Source: Syntrophomonas sp.
GTDB lineage: Bacteria > Bacillota > Syntrophomonadia > Syntrophomonadales > Syntrophomonadaceae
NCBI GenBank assembly: GCA_016841245.1
Contig: JAENZN010000012.1
Coordinates: 35,572-99,571 of the forward strand
Direction: 5' to 3'
Length of the DNA: 64,000 nt
Part shown: piece after piece, positions 46,334 through 55,387 of the stretch
How the letters are laid out: each line of letters starts with the position of its first letter
Position numbering within the stretch: position 1 is the stretch's first letter
Notes under the pieces: generated by a model
What the model saw: the letters and a program-made list of their open reading frames with translations, nothing else
Told to the model about the DNA's origin: nothing
Database searches by the model: none
Position numbers and translations under genes: made by a program

Positions 46334-49042
46334 TTATTCCCGCTTCATAAACACTACATAGACTCTGCGCTCTGTACTGGAAGGGGTGGGAATAACTATT
46401 CTGGAGCTCAGACAGGATACATTGGTGGGTGCCAGCCATCCCTTGAGTTCTTCAAAAGTATTCTCATTCATAACTGCTATTAGTTCCTTGGTCGGGCATG
46501 TTTGCAAGCAGTTTATCCATCCTTTTGGAAGATCCTGTTCGGTATCTAATAACTCGAATGGCTGCTGTCTGAGGGTAAACAGATAAGGCAGAGGTTCATT
46601 TTCTAGCTCTAACTTATCATCAATCACTATAGTCGTCTGTCCGTTATATGAAAATTCACCGGCCAGGTTTACTATACTAAGAGCCATCCGATTGGAAGCA
46701 TTGGTATCAGCAACGCTGCTGCAGTATTTATAAAAGGGATAAAGCTGCAGCATGACTAACAGTAATACGGCAGCAGCCAGTGCCGGGTTGAGGTTGCTAG
46801 GCAGAAAGTGTTTTTTGACATATTCAAATAACTGTACCGCTCCTATAGATGAAAGCAGTATCGATAAAATAAGCAGAGGCATTATATAACGGGTGGAAAT
46901 ATAAAAAGCATAGCGTTCATTGACTATAGGTATTATTAAAATACCTCCCAGCAGCAGCCAGACCAGCAGCTGGGATTTAGATTTACAAGTGCAATATATA
47001 CCGGAACCGAGCAGTATGGCAAGCAGAAGAATGGCCGGGTGGAGGAAGTATTGGGGTAGATAATCATAACTGGTATAAGTTGAACTCAAGCTGCGCAGCA
47101 GCTCAACCAGGAGCCGGGCTAAATTACTCAGGTAGCTGTTTATTCCCGGATCAGTCTCCAAGGCATATGATTTAAAAGCCAGCCAGCGGAGACTGCCTCC
47201 CAAAGTAACGATATTATAATAAATCATATTGGCATAACCAGCGATAAATGCTGCCGCTGACAGGATGTAGAAACGTAATGTTATTCCGGTTTTCTGGCGG
47301 AAGGCCGGACGGAGAACATAGACCAGAGTTATCAGCACGAATATTATTACTGATGAATGGGTCTGTAAAGCAATGGCCCATAGCAAGCCGGAGACGATGA
47401 GCCACCAGCCTGATTTCTTTTGTTCAGCGGCCAGAGCAGCTATTAAGGCCAGGGTAAAGAAAAAAGGCGTGGTGCAGTTAGACCAGGCCATATGGGTGAC
47501 CAGTATATGCATGCCATTGGTAAGCAGCAAACCAGCTGACAGAAGAGCTGCTGTTGGCCCATACATTCGTCGGGCCAGCTGATACACTAATACCACCGTT
47601 AAAGCAGCCGTTACAGCTACATAAAGACGAGGCCAGTATATGCTGGGTCCCAGCAGTTTAAACCAACCCGCCAGGATGTAATTGTGCAGTGAACCGATAT
47701 CATGGGCCATATTATGCAGCGGGTAAACCTCACCACTGTATATCTGATAAGCAAGCTGTACTTCTTTCAGCTCATCTATAAAACGAGGAACTTCCCACAG
47801 CCAGGGAATGCGTACTGCCAGGGCAGCGGTAAAAAGTGACCCAACTATTATAAACTGAAGCATAGGCTGATTACCACCCGGCAGCCCGTAACGGTTGGTA
47901 AGTAAATAGGTCTTTACTTTTAACAGATCCCAGCACATCTGCAGGGGTGAAAGCCAGCAGTTGACCTGGCTGCCGGTACAGTCCAGTGCGGCAACTGGGA
48001 GCTCCGCCACTTCTAATCCCTGACTGCGGGCCAGAACCAGGAGTTCCACATCAAAAGCGAAACGCTGTATAATCTGCCGAGGGAATAGTTTGCAGGCTGC
48101 GGTACGCTGAAACCCTTTCAGACCGCATTGGGTATCGATAATTCCGGGCAGTAAAAATAGCTGTACCAGATAATTAAAAACCCTGCCCATGGCAGTACGC
48201 AGATGAGATTCACCCTGCAGGCGCCGGTGTCCTGTGGTACGTCGGCAGGCAATCACCATATCCCGGCCTGATTGGAGCTCATCCACCACCGCTTTGATAT
48301 GTTCCACAGTAAAGGTATCATCGGCATCAGTATATATCAAAAACTGTCCCCTGGAGGCCAGGATTCCGGTTTGAACGGCTTTTCCTTTACCGCAGTTAGG
48401 AACGTAACTTAAGCACTTGATAACCGGATATTTATCTGCCATCTCCTGAACAGCAGTTAGAGTATCATCCCTGCTGCCGTCATCTACCACCAGTATTTCT
48501 ACCGGGAAAAGGGTGGGAAGAACGTCGGCCAAATTTTGCAGGCGGGGAGGAAGACGCTTTGATTCATTATAGGCAGGTATTATCACACTGACCAGATCTC
48601 TGGTATAGTCTTGATACATATATGGAAAAGCCTTGTGGGTGGCTGGAAATACCCAGTGGCGATAAGAAAAGAAATTCCAGGACGCCGAAAGAACAGCAGC
48701 AGCTAATTTGCCGCCGTTGAGTACTGCATAATAAGATACAGCCGTCAGCCCGGTCAGGCTGCCAGCACCTATAACTACCATACTGTTGATCAAGATACCA
48801 ACAGCGGTAGCCAAGAAAAAACGTATGAATTGGGATTTACTGCGTTCAAGTGAGTTGAAAGTCCAGGAACGGTTTAGAAAATAACTGTTCACAGCTGCAA
48901 TGCTAACTGCGGTAGTGTTTATCAAAGCCAGCAGTATTCCGCTATGGACCCCGCTTATATATACCAGGAAATTAAAAATACCAAAATCTATTACTGTATT
49001 TACTATTCCGCTGATCCCAAATCTGAATAACTGCCCCAGCAT
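46334..49042 (-). CDS. Three-module membrane glycosyltransferase: GtrA + GT2 (DPM-like) + GT39/ArnT-like
   Basis: 902 residues. Residues 1–125: GtrA-type four-helix domain, linked to flipping of lipid-linked sugars. About 137–370: GT2 catalytic domain like polyprenyl-phosphate-sugar synthases (VSVIIPAYNE, VVDDGSRDDT, YTDADDT, RFAFDVELLV). About 395–780: a polytopic GT-C region with a D/E-rich first loop (RFIDELKEVQLAYQIY) as in ArnT/PMT-type transferases, then a soluble tail. Thus the making, flipping and transfer of a lipid-linked sugar could be carried by one chain. It stands alone on the opposite strand; the acceptor is unknown. Confidence 0.85.
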   Translation of the reverse strand: MLGQLFRFGISGIVNTVIDFGIFNFLVYISGVHSGILLALINTTAVSIAAVNSYFLNRSWTFNSLERSKSQFIRFFLATAVGILINSMVVIGAGSLTGLTAVSYYAVLNGGKLAAAVLSASWNFFSYRHWVFPATHKAFPYMYQDYTRDLVSVIIPAYNESKRLPPRLQNLADVLPTLFPVEILVVDDGSRDDTLTAVQEMADKYPVIKCLSYVPNCGKGKAVQTGILASRGQFLIYTDADDTFTVEHIKAVVDELQSGRDMVIACRRTTGHRRLQGESHLRTAMGRVFNYLVQLFLLPGIIDTQCGLKGFQRTAACKLFPRQIIQRFAFDVELLVLARSQGLEVAELPVAALDCTGSQVNCWLSPLQMCWDLLKVKTYLLTNRYGLPGGNQPMLQFIIVGSLFTAALAVRIPWLWEVPRFIDELKEVQLAYQIYSGEVYPLHNMAHDIGSLHNYILAGWFKLLGPSIYWPRLYVAVTAALTVVLVYQLARRMYGPTAALLSAGLLLTNGMHILVTHMAWSNCTTPFFFTLALIAALAAEQKKSGWWLIVSGLLWAIALQTHSSVIIFVLITLVYVLRPAFRQKTGITLRFYILSAAAFIAGYANMIYYNIVTLGGSLRWLAFKSYALETDPGINSYLSNLARLLVELLRSLSSTYTSYDYLPQYFLHPAILLLAILLGSGIYCTCKSKSQLLVWLLLGGILIIPIVNERYAFYISTRYIMPLLILSILLSSIGAVQLFEYVKKHFLPSNLNPALAAAVLLLVMLQLYPFYKYCSSVADTNASNRMALSIVNLAGEFSYNGQTTIVIDDKLELENEPLPYLFTLRQQPFELLDTEQDLPKGWINCLQTCPTKELIAVMNENTFEELKGWLAPTNVSCLSSRIVIPTPSSTERRVYVVFMKRE

Positions 49043-49441
49043 TTACCTACCTCATCCCTGTAAATAGCTGGGTATAGCTTTTCCTAATTTTCCCCTGTCC
49101 ATGCGCCAAACCGAGTATTTGCCTATATCCTGGTGAGAAACATAGGATAGGTTTAAAATAAGTAAAAGACTCCACAAGGGAGTCTCATGGCTTCTTGACC
49201 TTCACTTCTATATTATTTCGATTGCAGCGGGCCATATTGCAGCCTTATCGATTTAGCGGACAAATCAGTTGTCTAGGTGCGGTGTGGTCCCTGAAGGGGC
49301 CATCGGCCTGCTTCTACCGGCTTGACACCTTATGAAAACTCCGCGAGATTCTTTAAGGTGAGTAGTGTTCTAGAGATATTGACAAGCCGCGCATTGCTTT
49401 CAGGCAGATGATTCCTTTCTCCATTTAGCCTCTGAATACTA
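49043..49441 (-). other. Spacer between panE-like gene and glycosyltransferase, with minus-strand terminator
   Basis: 399 bases without a gene. On the minus strand AGACTCC-(5)-GGAGTCT followed by TTTT (about 49165–49187) is a terminator candidate for the upstream ketopantoate-reductase operon. This leaves a transcribed tail of about 250 bases rich in short complements. GGCCATCGGCCTG (49298–49310) is shared exactly with 43666–43678. Confidence 0.5.
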
Positions 49442-50383
49442 TTAATTATTAAGAGAATTGTAACGAAATATATCTTCTGTAGCCTTGATAATACGCAGCA
49501 GCATATCATTGACCGGTGTGGGTACCTGGCATTTTATACCCAGCTCAACTACCGTACCCGCAAATATATCTACTTCGGTTTGCCGGAAAGCTTCTACGTC
49601 CTGGCACATAGAAGTCTTGCCTGTTGGTGTCAGGCCATCAATGACCCGCAGGCACTCGTTAAGGTCATCCTGAGTGAGGTTAATACCTGTTTTTTTAGAC
49701 ACCTCAACTACTTCCTGCATGGCATCTACCATTAGCCTCCGTAATTGGGGAACCTGCCTGACTATTCCATATGGTACTCGGAACACAGCCGAGGTCTGAT
49801 TCACCCCTACATTGAGCATAAATTTCCACCACAGGGTCTTAATCATAGAATCCGGGATAATATAATCAATACCGGTGTTATCACAAAACTCCTTGAGTTG
49901 GAGTACTTTTACCGAATAAGACTCGGGTCTGTTCATCTCTTCACCAAAATAGGTGGTGCCGAGCTGGTGTGAGATTACCTCATCCCCTACGCGCTGTGCA
50001 TCGATACCTGCATTGAGTGCATAAAGAACCTTTTCCATACCGAAGCGTCTGGCAATAATGTCCTCACTGCTTATACCATTAAGCAGTGAAATGATAATGG
50101 TATTCGGCCCTACATGGAATTTGGCTCCTTCTATGGCTTCATCAAGCTGATGAAATTTTACACTAAATATCAATAAGTCGGCTGGCTCACATACCTGGGT
50201 AGGATCGACAATTTTAAATTTGTAATTGCTGCCGTTAATAGTAATCCCATTTTCTTTATAGTTTCTGGCCCGGTTACCATCTGCTATGACACTTATATTT
50301 TCAATCGGAAACGTTTTAATAATCTGTTCAGCATAGGCGCATCCGATGGCTCCCATACCAACTATGGAAATTCTGCTTATCAT
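49442..50383 (-). CDS. 2-dehydropantoate 2-reductase family (PanE/ApbA)
   Basis: NADPH-dependent reductase: Rossmann motif VGMGAIGCAYA at the N-terminus, LLNGISSEDII and the C-domain KFMLNVGVNQTSAV with the catalytic Lys. 313 residues from the ATG at 50383, which follows AGGGGG on the minus strand; the frame is open 30 bases further. Ketopantoate reductase for CoA synthesis is the default call, but the family also reduces other 2-keto acids. The adjacent aminotransferase gene overlaps the longer frame, so the two act together or are co-transcribed. Confidence 0.85.
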   Translation of the reverse strand: MISRISIVGMGAIGCAYAEQIIKTFPIENISVIADGNRARNYKENGITINGSNYKFKIVDPTQVCEPADLLIFSVKFHQLDEAIEGAKFHVGPNTIIISLLNGISSEDIIARRFGMEKVLYALNAGIDAQRVGDEVISHQLGTTYFGEEMNRPESYSVKVLQLKEFCDNTGIDYIIPDSMIKTLWWKFMLNVGVNQTSAVFRVPYGIVRQVPQLRRLMVDAMQEVVEVSKKTGINLTQDDLNECLRVIDGLTPTGKTSMCQDVEAFRQTEVDIFAGTVVELGIKCQVPTPVNDMLLRIIKATEDIFRYNSLNN

Positions 50384-50405
50384 CAATGAAGTCCCCCTAA
50401 CATAG

Positions 50406-51566
50406 TTATCCACGATTACTTAAGAAAGCCTCCAAACGATCCAGACCTTCTCTAATATTACTCAAAGAGTTGGCATAGGAAAGACGAATATAACCTTCAC
50501 AGTTGTTACCAAAATCAATGCCAGGTGTTACAGCTACTTTGGCCTGTTCTAAAATTTCAAATGCAAAGTTATAGGAGTCATTAGTATATTGTTTTACATT
50601 GGCCAGGGCATAGAAGGCTCCATTGGGGTCATGCCTGGTGGCAATACCCATTTTTTTGAGCCGTTCTAATAAGTATCGACGCCGCTCATCATATACCGCC
50701 AGCATTGCTCTTACTTCCTTATCACAATCTCTGAGAGCGGCAATGCCTCCCTCCTGGGCAAAAGAAGATGCACAGATAAAGAAGTTCTGCTGCATTATCT
50801 GCATGGCCCGTATATATTCACGGGGAGCAATAACATATCCCAGGCGCCAACCAGTCATGGCGTAGAGTTTGGAGAACCCATTAAAAACAAAAGCCCGGTC
50901 AGTAAACTCCAAAACACTATGTTCTTCACCGTCATAAATCAATCCATTATATATCTCGTCCGATATAATCATCTGATCCAAATCAGTCAGTGCCTTAAGA
51001 TCAGCAGCACTAAATACTGAACCGGTAGGATTGCTGGGCGAGTTGACCAGGATAGCTTGGGTAAGTGAACTCAAATGCTTTTTAATATCTTCCGGCCGGT
51101 ATTTGAACCCATCTTCCTCGTATACCGGTACGAATACCGGTTGTCCATCCACATAACGAATAAAGTTAGGGTAACATGCATAATAAGGGTTGGGAAGAAT
51201 AATCTCTTCTCCCTTTTCCAGCAGTGCTGAGAAAACTAACAGCAAGCCCGGAGAGGTTCCAGAAGTAATAATAACCTGCTCAGGAGATATCTCCACCCGG
51301 TATTTTCTCCAGTAGAAATTAGCTATCTCTTCTCTTAATGTGATTTTTCCCAGGCTGTGAGTATAATGGGTATCATCCTGCTTGATAGCTCTCAGGGCTG
51401 CTTCTTTGACCGGTTCGGGAGTGGCAAAATCCGGTTCTCCCACCTCCAGGTGAATAATATCTTCACCCTGAGCCATCATAGCCTGGGCTTTTTCCAGGAC
51501 TTCCATAACGATAAAAGGGGATAATCGTCCAGATCTAGAAGATGGTGACAATTTGTTCATATTCAA
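50406..51566 (-). CDS. PLP-dependent class I/II aminotransferase
   Basis: 386 residues, TTG start behind AAGGAG. HLEVGEPDFATPEPV at the N-terminus, substrate motif NSPSNPTG, catalytic Lys in FNGFSKLYAMTGWRLGY and Arg near YIRLSYANS. This is the aspartate/aromatic aminotransferase group; the substrate cannot be given. It heads the minus-strand unit with the PanE-like gene and is divergent from smpB. Confidence 0.9.
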   Translation of the reverse strand: MNMNKLSPSSRSGRLSPFIVMEVLEKAQAMMAQGEDIIHLEVGEPDFATPEPVKEAALRAIKQDDTHYTHSLGKITLREEIANFYWRKYRVEISPEQVIITSGTSPGLLLVFSALLEKGEEIILPNPYYACYPNFIRYVDGQPVFVPVYEEDGFKYRPEDIKKHLSSLTQAILVNSPSNPTGSVFSAADLKALTDLDQMIISDEIYNGLIYDGEEHSVLEFTDRAFVFNGFSKLYAMTGWRLGYVIAPREYIRAMQIMQQNFFICASSFAQEGGIAALRDCDKEVRAMLAVYDERRRYLLERLKKMGIATRHDPNGAFYALANVKQYTNDSYNFAFEILEQAKVAVTPGIDFGNNCEGYIRLSYANSLSNIREGLDRLEAFLSNRG

Positions 51567-51810
51567 TGTTGTACTCCTTGATTTTTCTTTTTCTATTTAT
51601 TCTATAGAAGGGTAATGACAAAGTCTACCAGATTTCCCTTATCTGCATAGAGTCCTTGCCCCGGTACTGATCCAATTAAGTATGATAGTTGATGTATAAT
51701 GAACTCAAAATGGTGGATTCCAGTATCTTGATTGTCTGTATGAATAGCATATCTTGCGATATTAGCAGAGTCAAATGTCCTGAATAAATGTCTTTGTACT
51801 CCATGAATTC

Positions 51811-51840
51811 TTGACTGTTTATCCTCTGCCGGGGTATAAT
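51811..51840 (+). promoter_or_regulatory. Promoter of smpB
   Basis: TTGACT, 18-base spacer, perfect TATAAT. It leaves a leader of about 175 bases before smpB. Confidence 0.7.
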
Positions 51841-51919
51841 TAATACAGTGGAATAGTAGTAAAAACCCTGGTCCTGGTTTATACTTACCTGAGACGAGGG
51901 TATATTTTTGGGAAATAAT

Positions 51920-51990
51920 TGTTAAAGGAGAATTTGTTCTCCTGAAAATTAAGCTGACAACAAACGATAAAGGAGAATTATTCTCTGGGA
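51920..51990 (+). promoter_or_regulatory. Two tandem hairpins in the smpB leader
   Basis: AAAGGAGAATTTGTTCTCC (6-bp stem) and AAAGGAGAATTATTCTC (5-bp stem) are 46 bases apart and share AAAGGAGAAT. They look like duplicated elements holding a ribosome-site-like GGAG in the stem. Function unknown. Confidence 0.45.
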
Positions 51991-52021
51991 TTATCATAAG
52001 ATACAAAATTAGAGGTGCATC

Positions 52022-52495
52022 ATGGGTAAAAAAACTGGAATAAAACCGGTAGTAGACAACCGGAAAGCCAGACACAACTATCATATAAAAGAAGCCTTTG
52101 AAGCCGGAATGGTTCTTAAAGGGACAGAAGTCAAATCACTGCGCATGGGGAAAGGCAACCTGCAGGATGCCTATGCAGTAGTCAAAGGCGGGGAAGTATG
52201 GGTAAACAATTTTCATATCAGCCCTTATGATAAGGGTAATTTATTTAACCATGAACCGTTAAGACCCAAGAAACTCCTGCTGCACAAGCGGGAGATAAAC
52301 CGCCTGATAGGTCTGCAGCAGGAAAAGGGTTATACTCTCATACCCTTGAAAATATATTTTAAAAACGGTATGGCCAAGATGGATCTGGCCGTAGCAGTAG
52401 GTAAAAAACTATATGATAAAAGAGAAGACATAGCCAGCCGCGATGCCAAACGAGATATGGAAAGAGCTGTAAAAGAACGCGGCCGGTCAAGTTGA
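52022..52495 (+). CDS. smpB: SsrA-binding protein SmpB
   Basis: Binds tmRNA and brings it to stalled ribosomes. 157 residues with [35 protein letters not shown] and the basic C-terminal tail ending [22 protein letters not shown] behind AGAGGTG. ssrA begins 74 bases downstream. Confidence 0.97.
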   Translation: MGKKTGIKPVVDNRKARHNYHIKEAFEAGMVLKGTEVKSLRMGKGNLQDAYAVVKGGEVWVNNFHISPYDKGNLFNHEPLRPKKLLLHKREINRLIGLQQEKGYTLIPLKIYFKNGMAKMDLAVAVGKKLYDKREDIASRDAKRDMERAVKERGRSS

Positions 52496-52569
52496 CAATA
52501 AAAAGAACAGGGTGTAAAATCAGTATTCCAGACACCAAAATAACCTTCGATGCAGTTATCAAACCACAT

Positions 52570-52920
52570 GGGGGCGTAATGGTTTCGACGGGGGAATAGG
52601 TGAGTTGGGCAGCGAGCCGAGTTGTCGCCAGCTCGTTAAAAAGGTGAAAAACTAAAATAACTGCAGAAGATAATTTTGCACTAGCCGCTTAAGCGGCTCG
52701 TCCGGCTGAGTATCCTCACGGCTCAGTGCAGGGCGTCACTTAGTGAGGGTACCCTTTAGCCTTCTTTCTCGAGGGGCTTATAGGGGAAATTTATCGGGGA
52801 TAGCTCTAAGGAGCCTGTTCGTGGGCGCCGGATGAGCGAAACTCAAATCACGGACTGCGCTCGGAGACACCTTGCTGGTCATTCTTTCGGACGGGGGTTC
52901 GACTCCCCCCGCCTCCACCA
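52570..52920 (+). ncRNA. ssrA: Transfer-messenger RNA
   Basis: One-piece tmRNA. The 5' end GGGGGCG pairs with CGCCTCC before the encoded ACCA at 52917–52920, and the T-arm GGGGGTTCGACTCCCCC is perfect. The tag frame starts at GCA 52663 and reads AEDNFALAA with TAA at 52690–52692; the added alanine makes (A)AEDNFALAA. The 3' half is used as the likely integration site of the element that follows. Confidence 0.97.
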
Positions 52921-53942
52921 TTAGTATCCAAAATGAGGTTTAAGGATACTTGAATCTCATTATCATAGAAAACGACCTGGTTTATAAACTTATTGACCAG
53001 GTTTTTTGTTTCTAATTCATCCGGATATTCGAATATCTTTTTTCTCGCATCTTCAAGCATACTAAACAATAATTCAGCTGAAATAGAGGAGGCCTGCTGT
53101 TTCCTTATCTCCTGGTCTAAATTTCTAGTTAATTCCTGCTCTAGTTTTTCGTTTTTAATCATTCGGTCATGTAAAGCTTGAGAATAGGCTCCAGATTCAA
53201 TAGCTTTGATTATATGCTCAGTTTTGTTTTGTATTTCTTTAATCCTAGATTTAAGTATATTAATATTATTTATTGTTTCCTGATCTCTTTGCTTATTTAA
53301 TACATTAACCCTTTTAATAAGTTCGGGAATATTCACGAAGATCTTTTCCTGCAATACCTCTAATACTAGCTGCTCCAATGTTTCCTTTTTAATCCGAGGA
53401 CAGTTACATGTATGTTTTCTCTTTTTTTCGTTACATTCGTAATAGCTATAAGGCCTGGGACTGTTAAATGAATTACCCACCATAGCAGAACCACAAAGAC
53501 CGCAAATGACCTTTCCACTCAAAAGATAATTGACCTTTGCTTTTTGCCTAGCTCTTTCACCTGGTAGTTTTCTTGAATCCATTATTGCCTGAACATTATA
53601 AAATAGCTTTTCATCTATTATCCTGGGCATACCTTTAGGAATGCGTATTATATCAGATTCATCTTTATTTTTATGGTTATTTCTCTTGCCATTATTTTTA
53701 CTTTCAGACCGGTTAAAAATATATATACCATTGTATTTCTCATTCCTAAGAATATCGTGTAATGAATTGCTAGAAAAGACATTACCTTTTTTAGTTCTAT
53801 AACCTAATCTGTTTAATTCATCTATTATTTTCTTATATCCATAACCCTTAACATACATCTCAAAGACTAAACAGACTATCCCTGCTTCATATTCATTAAT
53901 TATGTATTTTCCTTCTTCGTTAACATCATAGCCCAGTTGTAT
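52848..53942 (-). pseudogene. Large serine recombinase, C-terminal remnant running antisense into ssrA
   Basis: The frame (open to 54290) encodes the Recombinase domain (GYDVNEEGKYIINEYEAGIV…NGIYIF), a zinc ribbon (CGLCGSAM…CNCPRI) and a long coiled-coil C-terminus of a large serine integrase. The N-terminal resolvase domain with the catalytic serine is absent: upstream of about 53942 the frame turns into unrelated sequence next to IS21-like end repeats, so the gene is broken. At the other end the frame continues past LILDT through the complement of the tmRNA 3' part (GGGGGSRTPVRK…) and stops at 52848. That suggests an element inserted at ssrA, with the recombinase next to its attachment site. 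Confidence 0.82.
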
Positions 53943-54240
53943 ATGGCAAAATAAAAGTACATAGAATGGCAGCCTAAAAGTACATAAGCCAAGGCATAGA
54001 AAATGAGCCTTGCCAGTCATCCCAAAATCTATTAACCTCTCACCTTTACATATGCCATTTTTAGCACCTCCCACTATATTTATTTTACCAAAAATGAGTA
54101 TAGTTGGGATGCGTGAAATGGACTTTTCACACAGTCTGCCGGGGTTGTTGTCACCGCTAATAAGGTGCGCATTGTCCATAGCCCATAACAATAAAACGAT
54201 GAAAATGAAGCAGTTAAAACTAATTTTCATAAGGTTGAAA
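53943..54240 (-). mobile_element. IS21-type end fragment with repeated AAAAGTACATA
   Basis: AAAAGTACATA occurs at 53953–53963 and 53977–53987, 24 bases apart, as in the multiple terminal repeats of IS21 elements. On the minus strand a ribosome site GTGGGAGG and a short frame (MAYVKVRG, then stop) could be the cut-off start of an istA. IS21-type istA/istB remnants also occur at 58.96–59.8 kb. Confidence 0.45.
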
Positions 54241-54434
54241 TGAGTATGATATATACTGAAAAATACTTGGTGGTTATATTGGTAAAACAATTATCTCAAA
54301 GAATCCCAAGACTTTTCATCCGGTTAGGGTGTTCTGTTATTGTATACAGGGCGACAAACAGAATAGACATTGAAAAAATTACTGAAAAACAGCCAGGAAT
54401 AATTGTTGAATTGTCTCTAAACGCAAGCATATAG
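54240..54434 (+). CDS. Short unrecognised frame
   Basis: 64 residues from ATG, no clear ribosome site. A hydrophobic N-terminus is followed by a basic centre. It may be residue of a decayed gene or chance; I recognise no family. Confidence 0.2.
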   Translation: MSMIYTEKYLVVILVKQLSQRIPRLFIRLGCSVIVYRATNRIDIEKITEKQPGIIVELSLNASI

Positions 54435-54518
54435 TGAAATGAGAGACTATTTATAACAAATATAGGCTAAAATAATAACTGAATTTAGTTGTAAAGGTAT
54501 AGAGCGGAGGTGAATCCA

Positions 54519-54764
54519 TTGTCAGTAACTAAAGATGATTTATATAAAATAATTGATCGTCTGAGCGAATCCGATACAGCATCTGCATACGATTACTTGC
54601 AGTATCTTATCGAGCGAAAAAAACAGAGAAAACAAAGGAACTGGGATGATCTTTCGCAGTTACCTCCTGATGAAGATCCACTTAATGAAGAAGAACTGCG
54701 TCAGTTGAAAGCTTCAGATGATTATATTCCGTTAGAAAAGGCTATTAAAGAATATGGAATATAG
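54519..54764 (+). CDS. RelB-like antitoxin
   Basis: TTG 54519, 6 bases after GGAGGTG, gives 81 residues; a GTG 9 bases earlier sits in the ribosome site. Acidic, helical protein (SVTKDDLYKIIDRLSESD, LPPDEDPLNEEELRQ, PLEKAIKEYGI) of the kind paired with RelE toxins. It overlaps the toxin frame by 11 bases. Confidence 0.65.
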   Translation: MSVTKDDLYKIIDRLSESDTASAYDYLQYLIERKKQRKQRNWDDLSQLPPDEDPLNEEELRQLKASDDYIPLEKAIKEYGI

Positions 54765-54996
54765 GATACTACTTAAGCGGGAGGCTGCAAAATATTTAGC
54801 CAGCCTGGATAAACCAACCAGAGCCAGAATAAAAAAGGCATTGGAGGGTTTAAGCAAGATACCTCCTGAGGGTGATATTGTTCCTATGAAAGGGATGGAA
54901 GGATGGTTCAGGCGGAGAGTTGGATTTTTAAAGTCTTTAGCACACTTAACTCCATTTCTGCATACAAAGGGGTACGCCACGCCTCCACTAAATTAA
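54754..54996 (+). pseudogene. RelE-family toxin, 3' part lost
   Basis: The first ~57 residues are a normal RelE/ParE start (YRILLKREAAKYLASLDKPT, MKGMEGWFRRRVG). After about 54925 the sequence no longer encodes the expected DYRILY…I..RGDVYK end, but an unrelated 23-residue tail. The toxin is therefore probably dead and the antitoxin orphaned. Confidence 0.7.
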
Positions 54997-55132
54997 TAAA
55001 ATTGAACAACCCTTCTGGAGCCTTGTATTTGCGGATTAACAGTTTCCATAAGAGACACCTTGGCTTTGCTGTTGAATTTTACGAATAATAATGCTACAAT
55101 AACAACAGCAAAACCCAGAAGGGAGATATGTT

Positions 55133-55387
55133 ATGCCCAGTATTAAGCCAATTTCTGATTTGAGGAATTATAACGAAGTGTTGCGTAATATAGAGGTGGG
55201 TTCACCTGTTTTTCTGACTAAAAATGGACGTGGTCGCTATGTAGTCATGGATATACAAGAATATGAAAGAACACAGGCAACATTAAAATTGCTTGCTGAA
55301 CTTGCCAGGGGAGAAAAGGAAGGACGCGAACATGGATGGCTGAGCATTGATGAATTGGAGATTCGCCTGGGGCTAGCGAATGGCTAG
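55133..55387 (+). CDS. Phd/YefM-type antitoxin
   Basis: 84 residues, AGAAGGGAG before the ATG. PSIKPISDLRNYNEVLRNI, VFLTKNGRGRYVVMDIQEYE is the typical DNA-binding N-domain; the acidic C-terminus wraps the toxin. TTGAAT…TACAAT upstream (about 55072–55100) may be its promoter, flanked by the inverted pair CCCTTCTGG/CCAGAAGGG. It overlaps the toxin gene by 8 bases. Confidence 0.88.
   Translation: MPSIKPISDLRNYNEVLRNIEVGSPVFLTKNGRGRYVVMDIQEYERTQATLKLLAELARGEKEGREHGWLSIDELEIRLGLANG

Noticed and set aside
51602..52084. 160-residue minus-strand open frame upstream of and across the smpB start
   Set aside because: No ribosome site, no recognisable motif, and it overlaps smpB and its promoter; a chance frame.
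52848..52920. Protein tail GGGGGSRTPVRK… as real recombinase C-terminus
   Set aside because: These codons are the complement of tmRNA structural sequence; they say where the element sits, not that the peptide is functional.
54010..54243. 77-residue plus-strand frame
   Set aside because: It is the reverse of the IS21-like end region, with no ribosome site or family resemblance.
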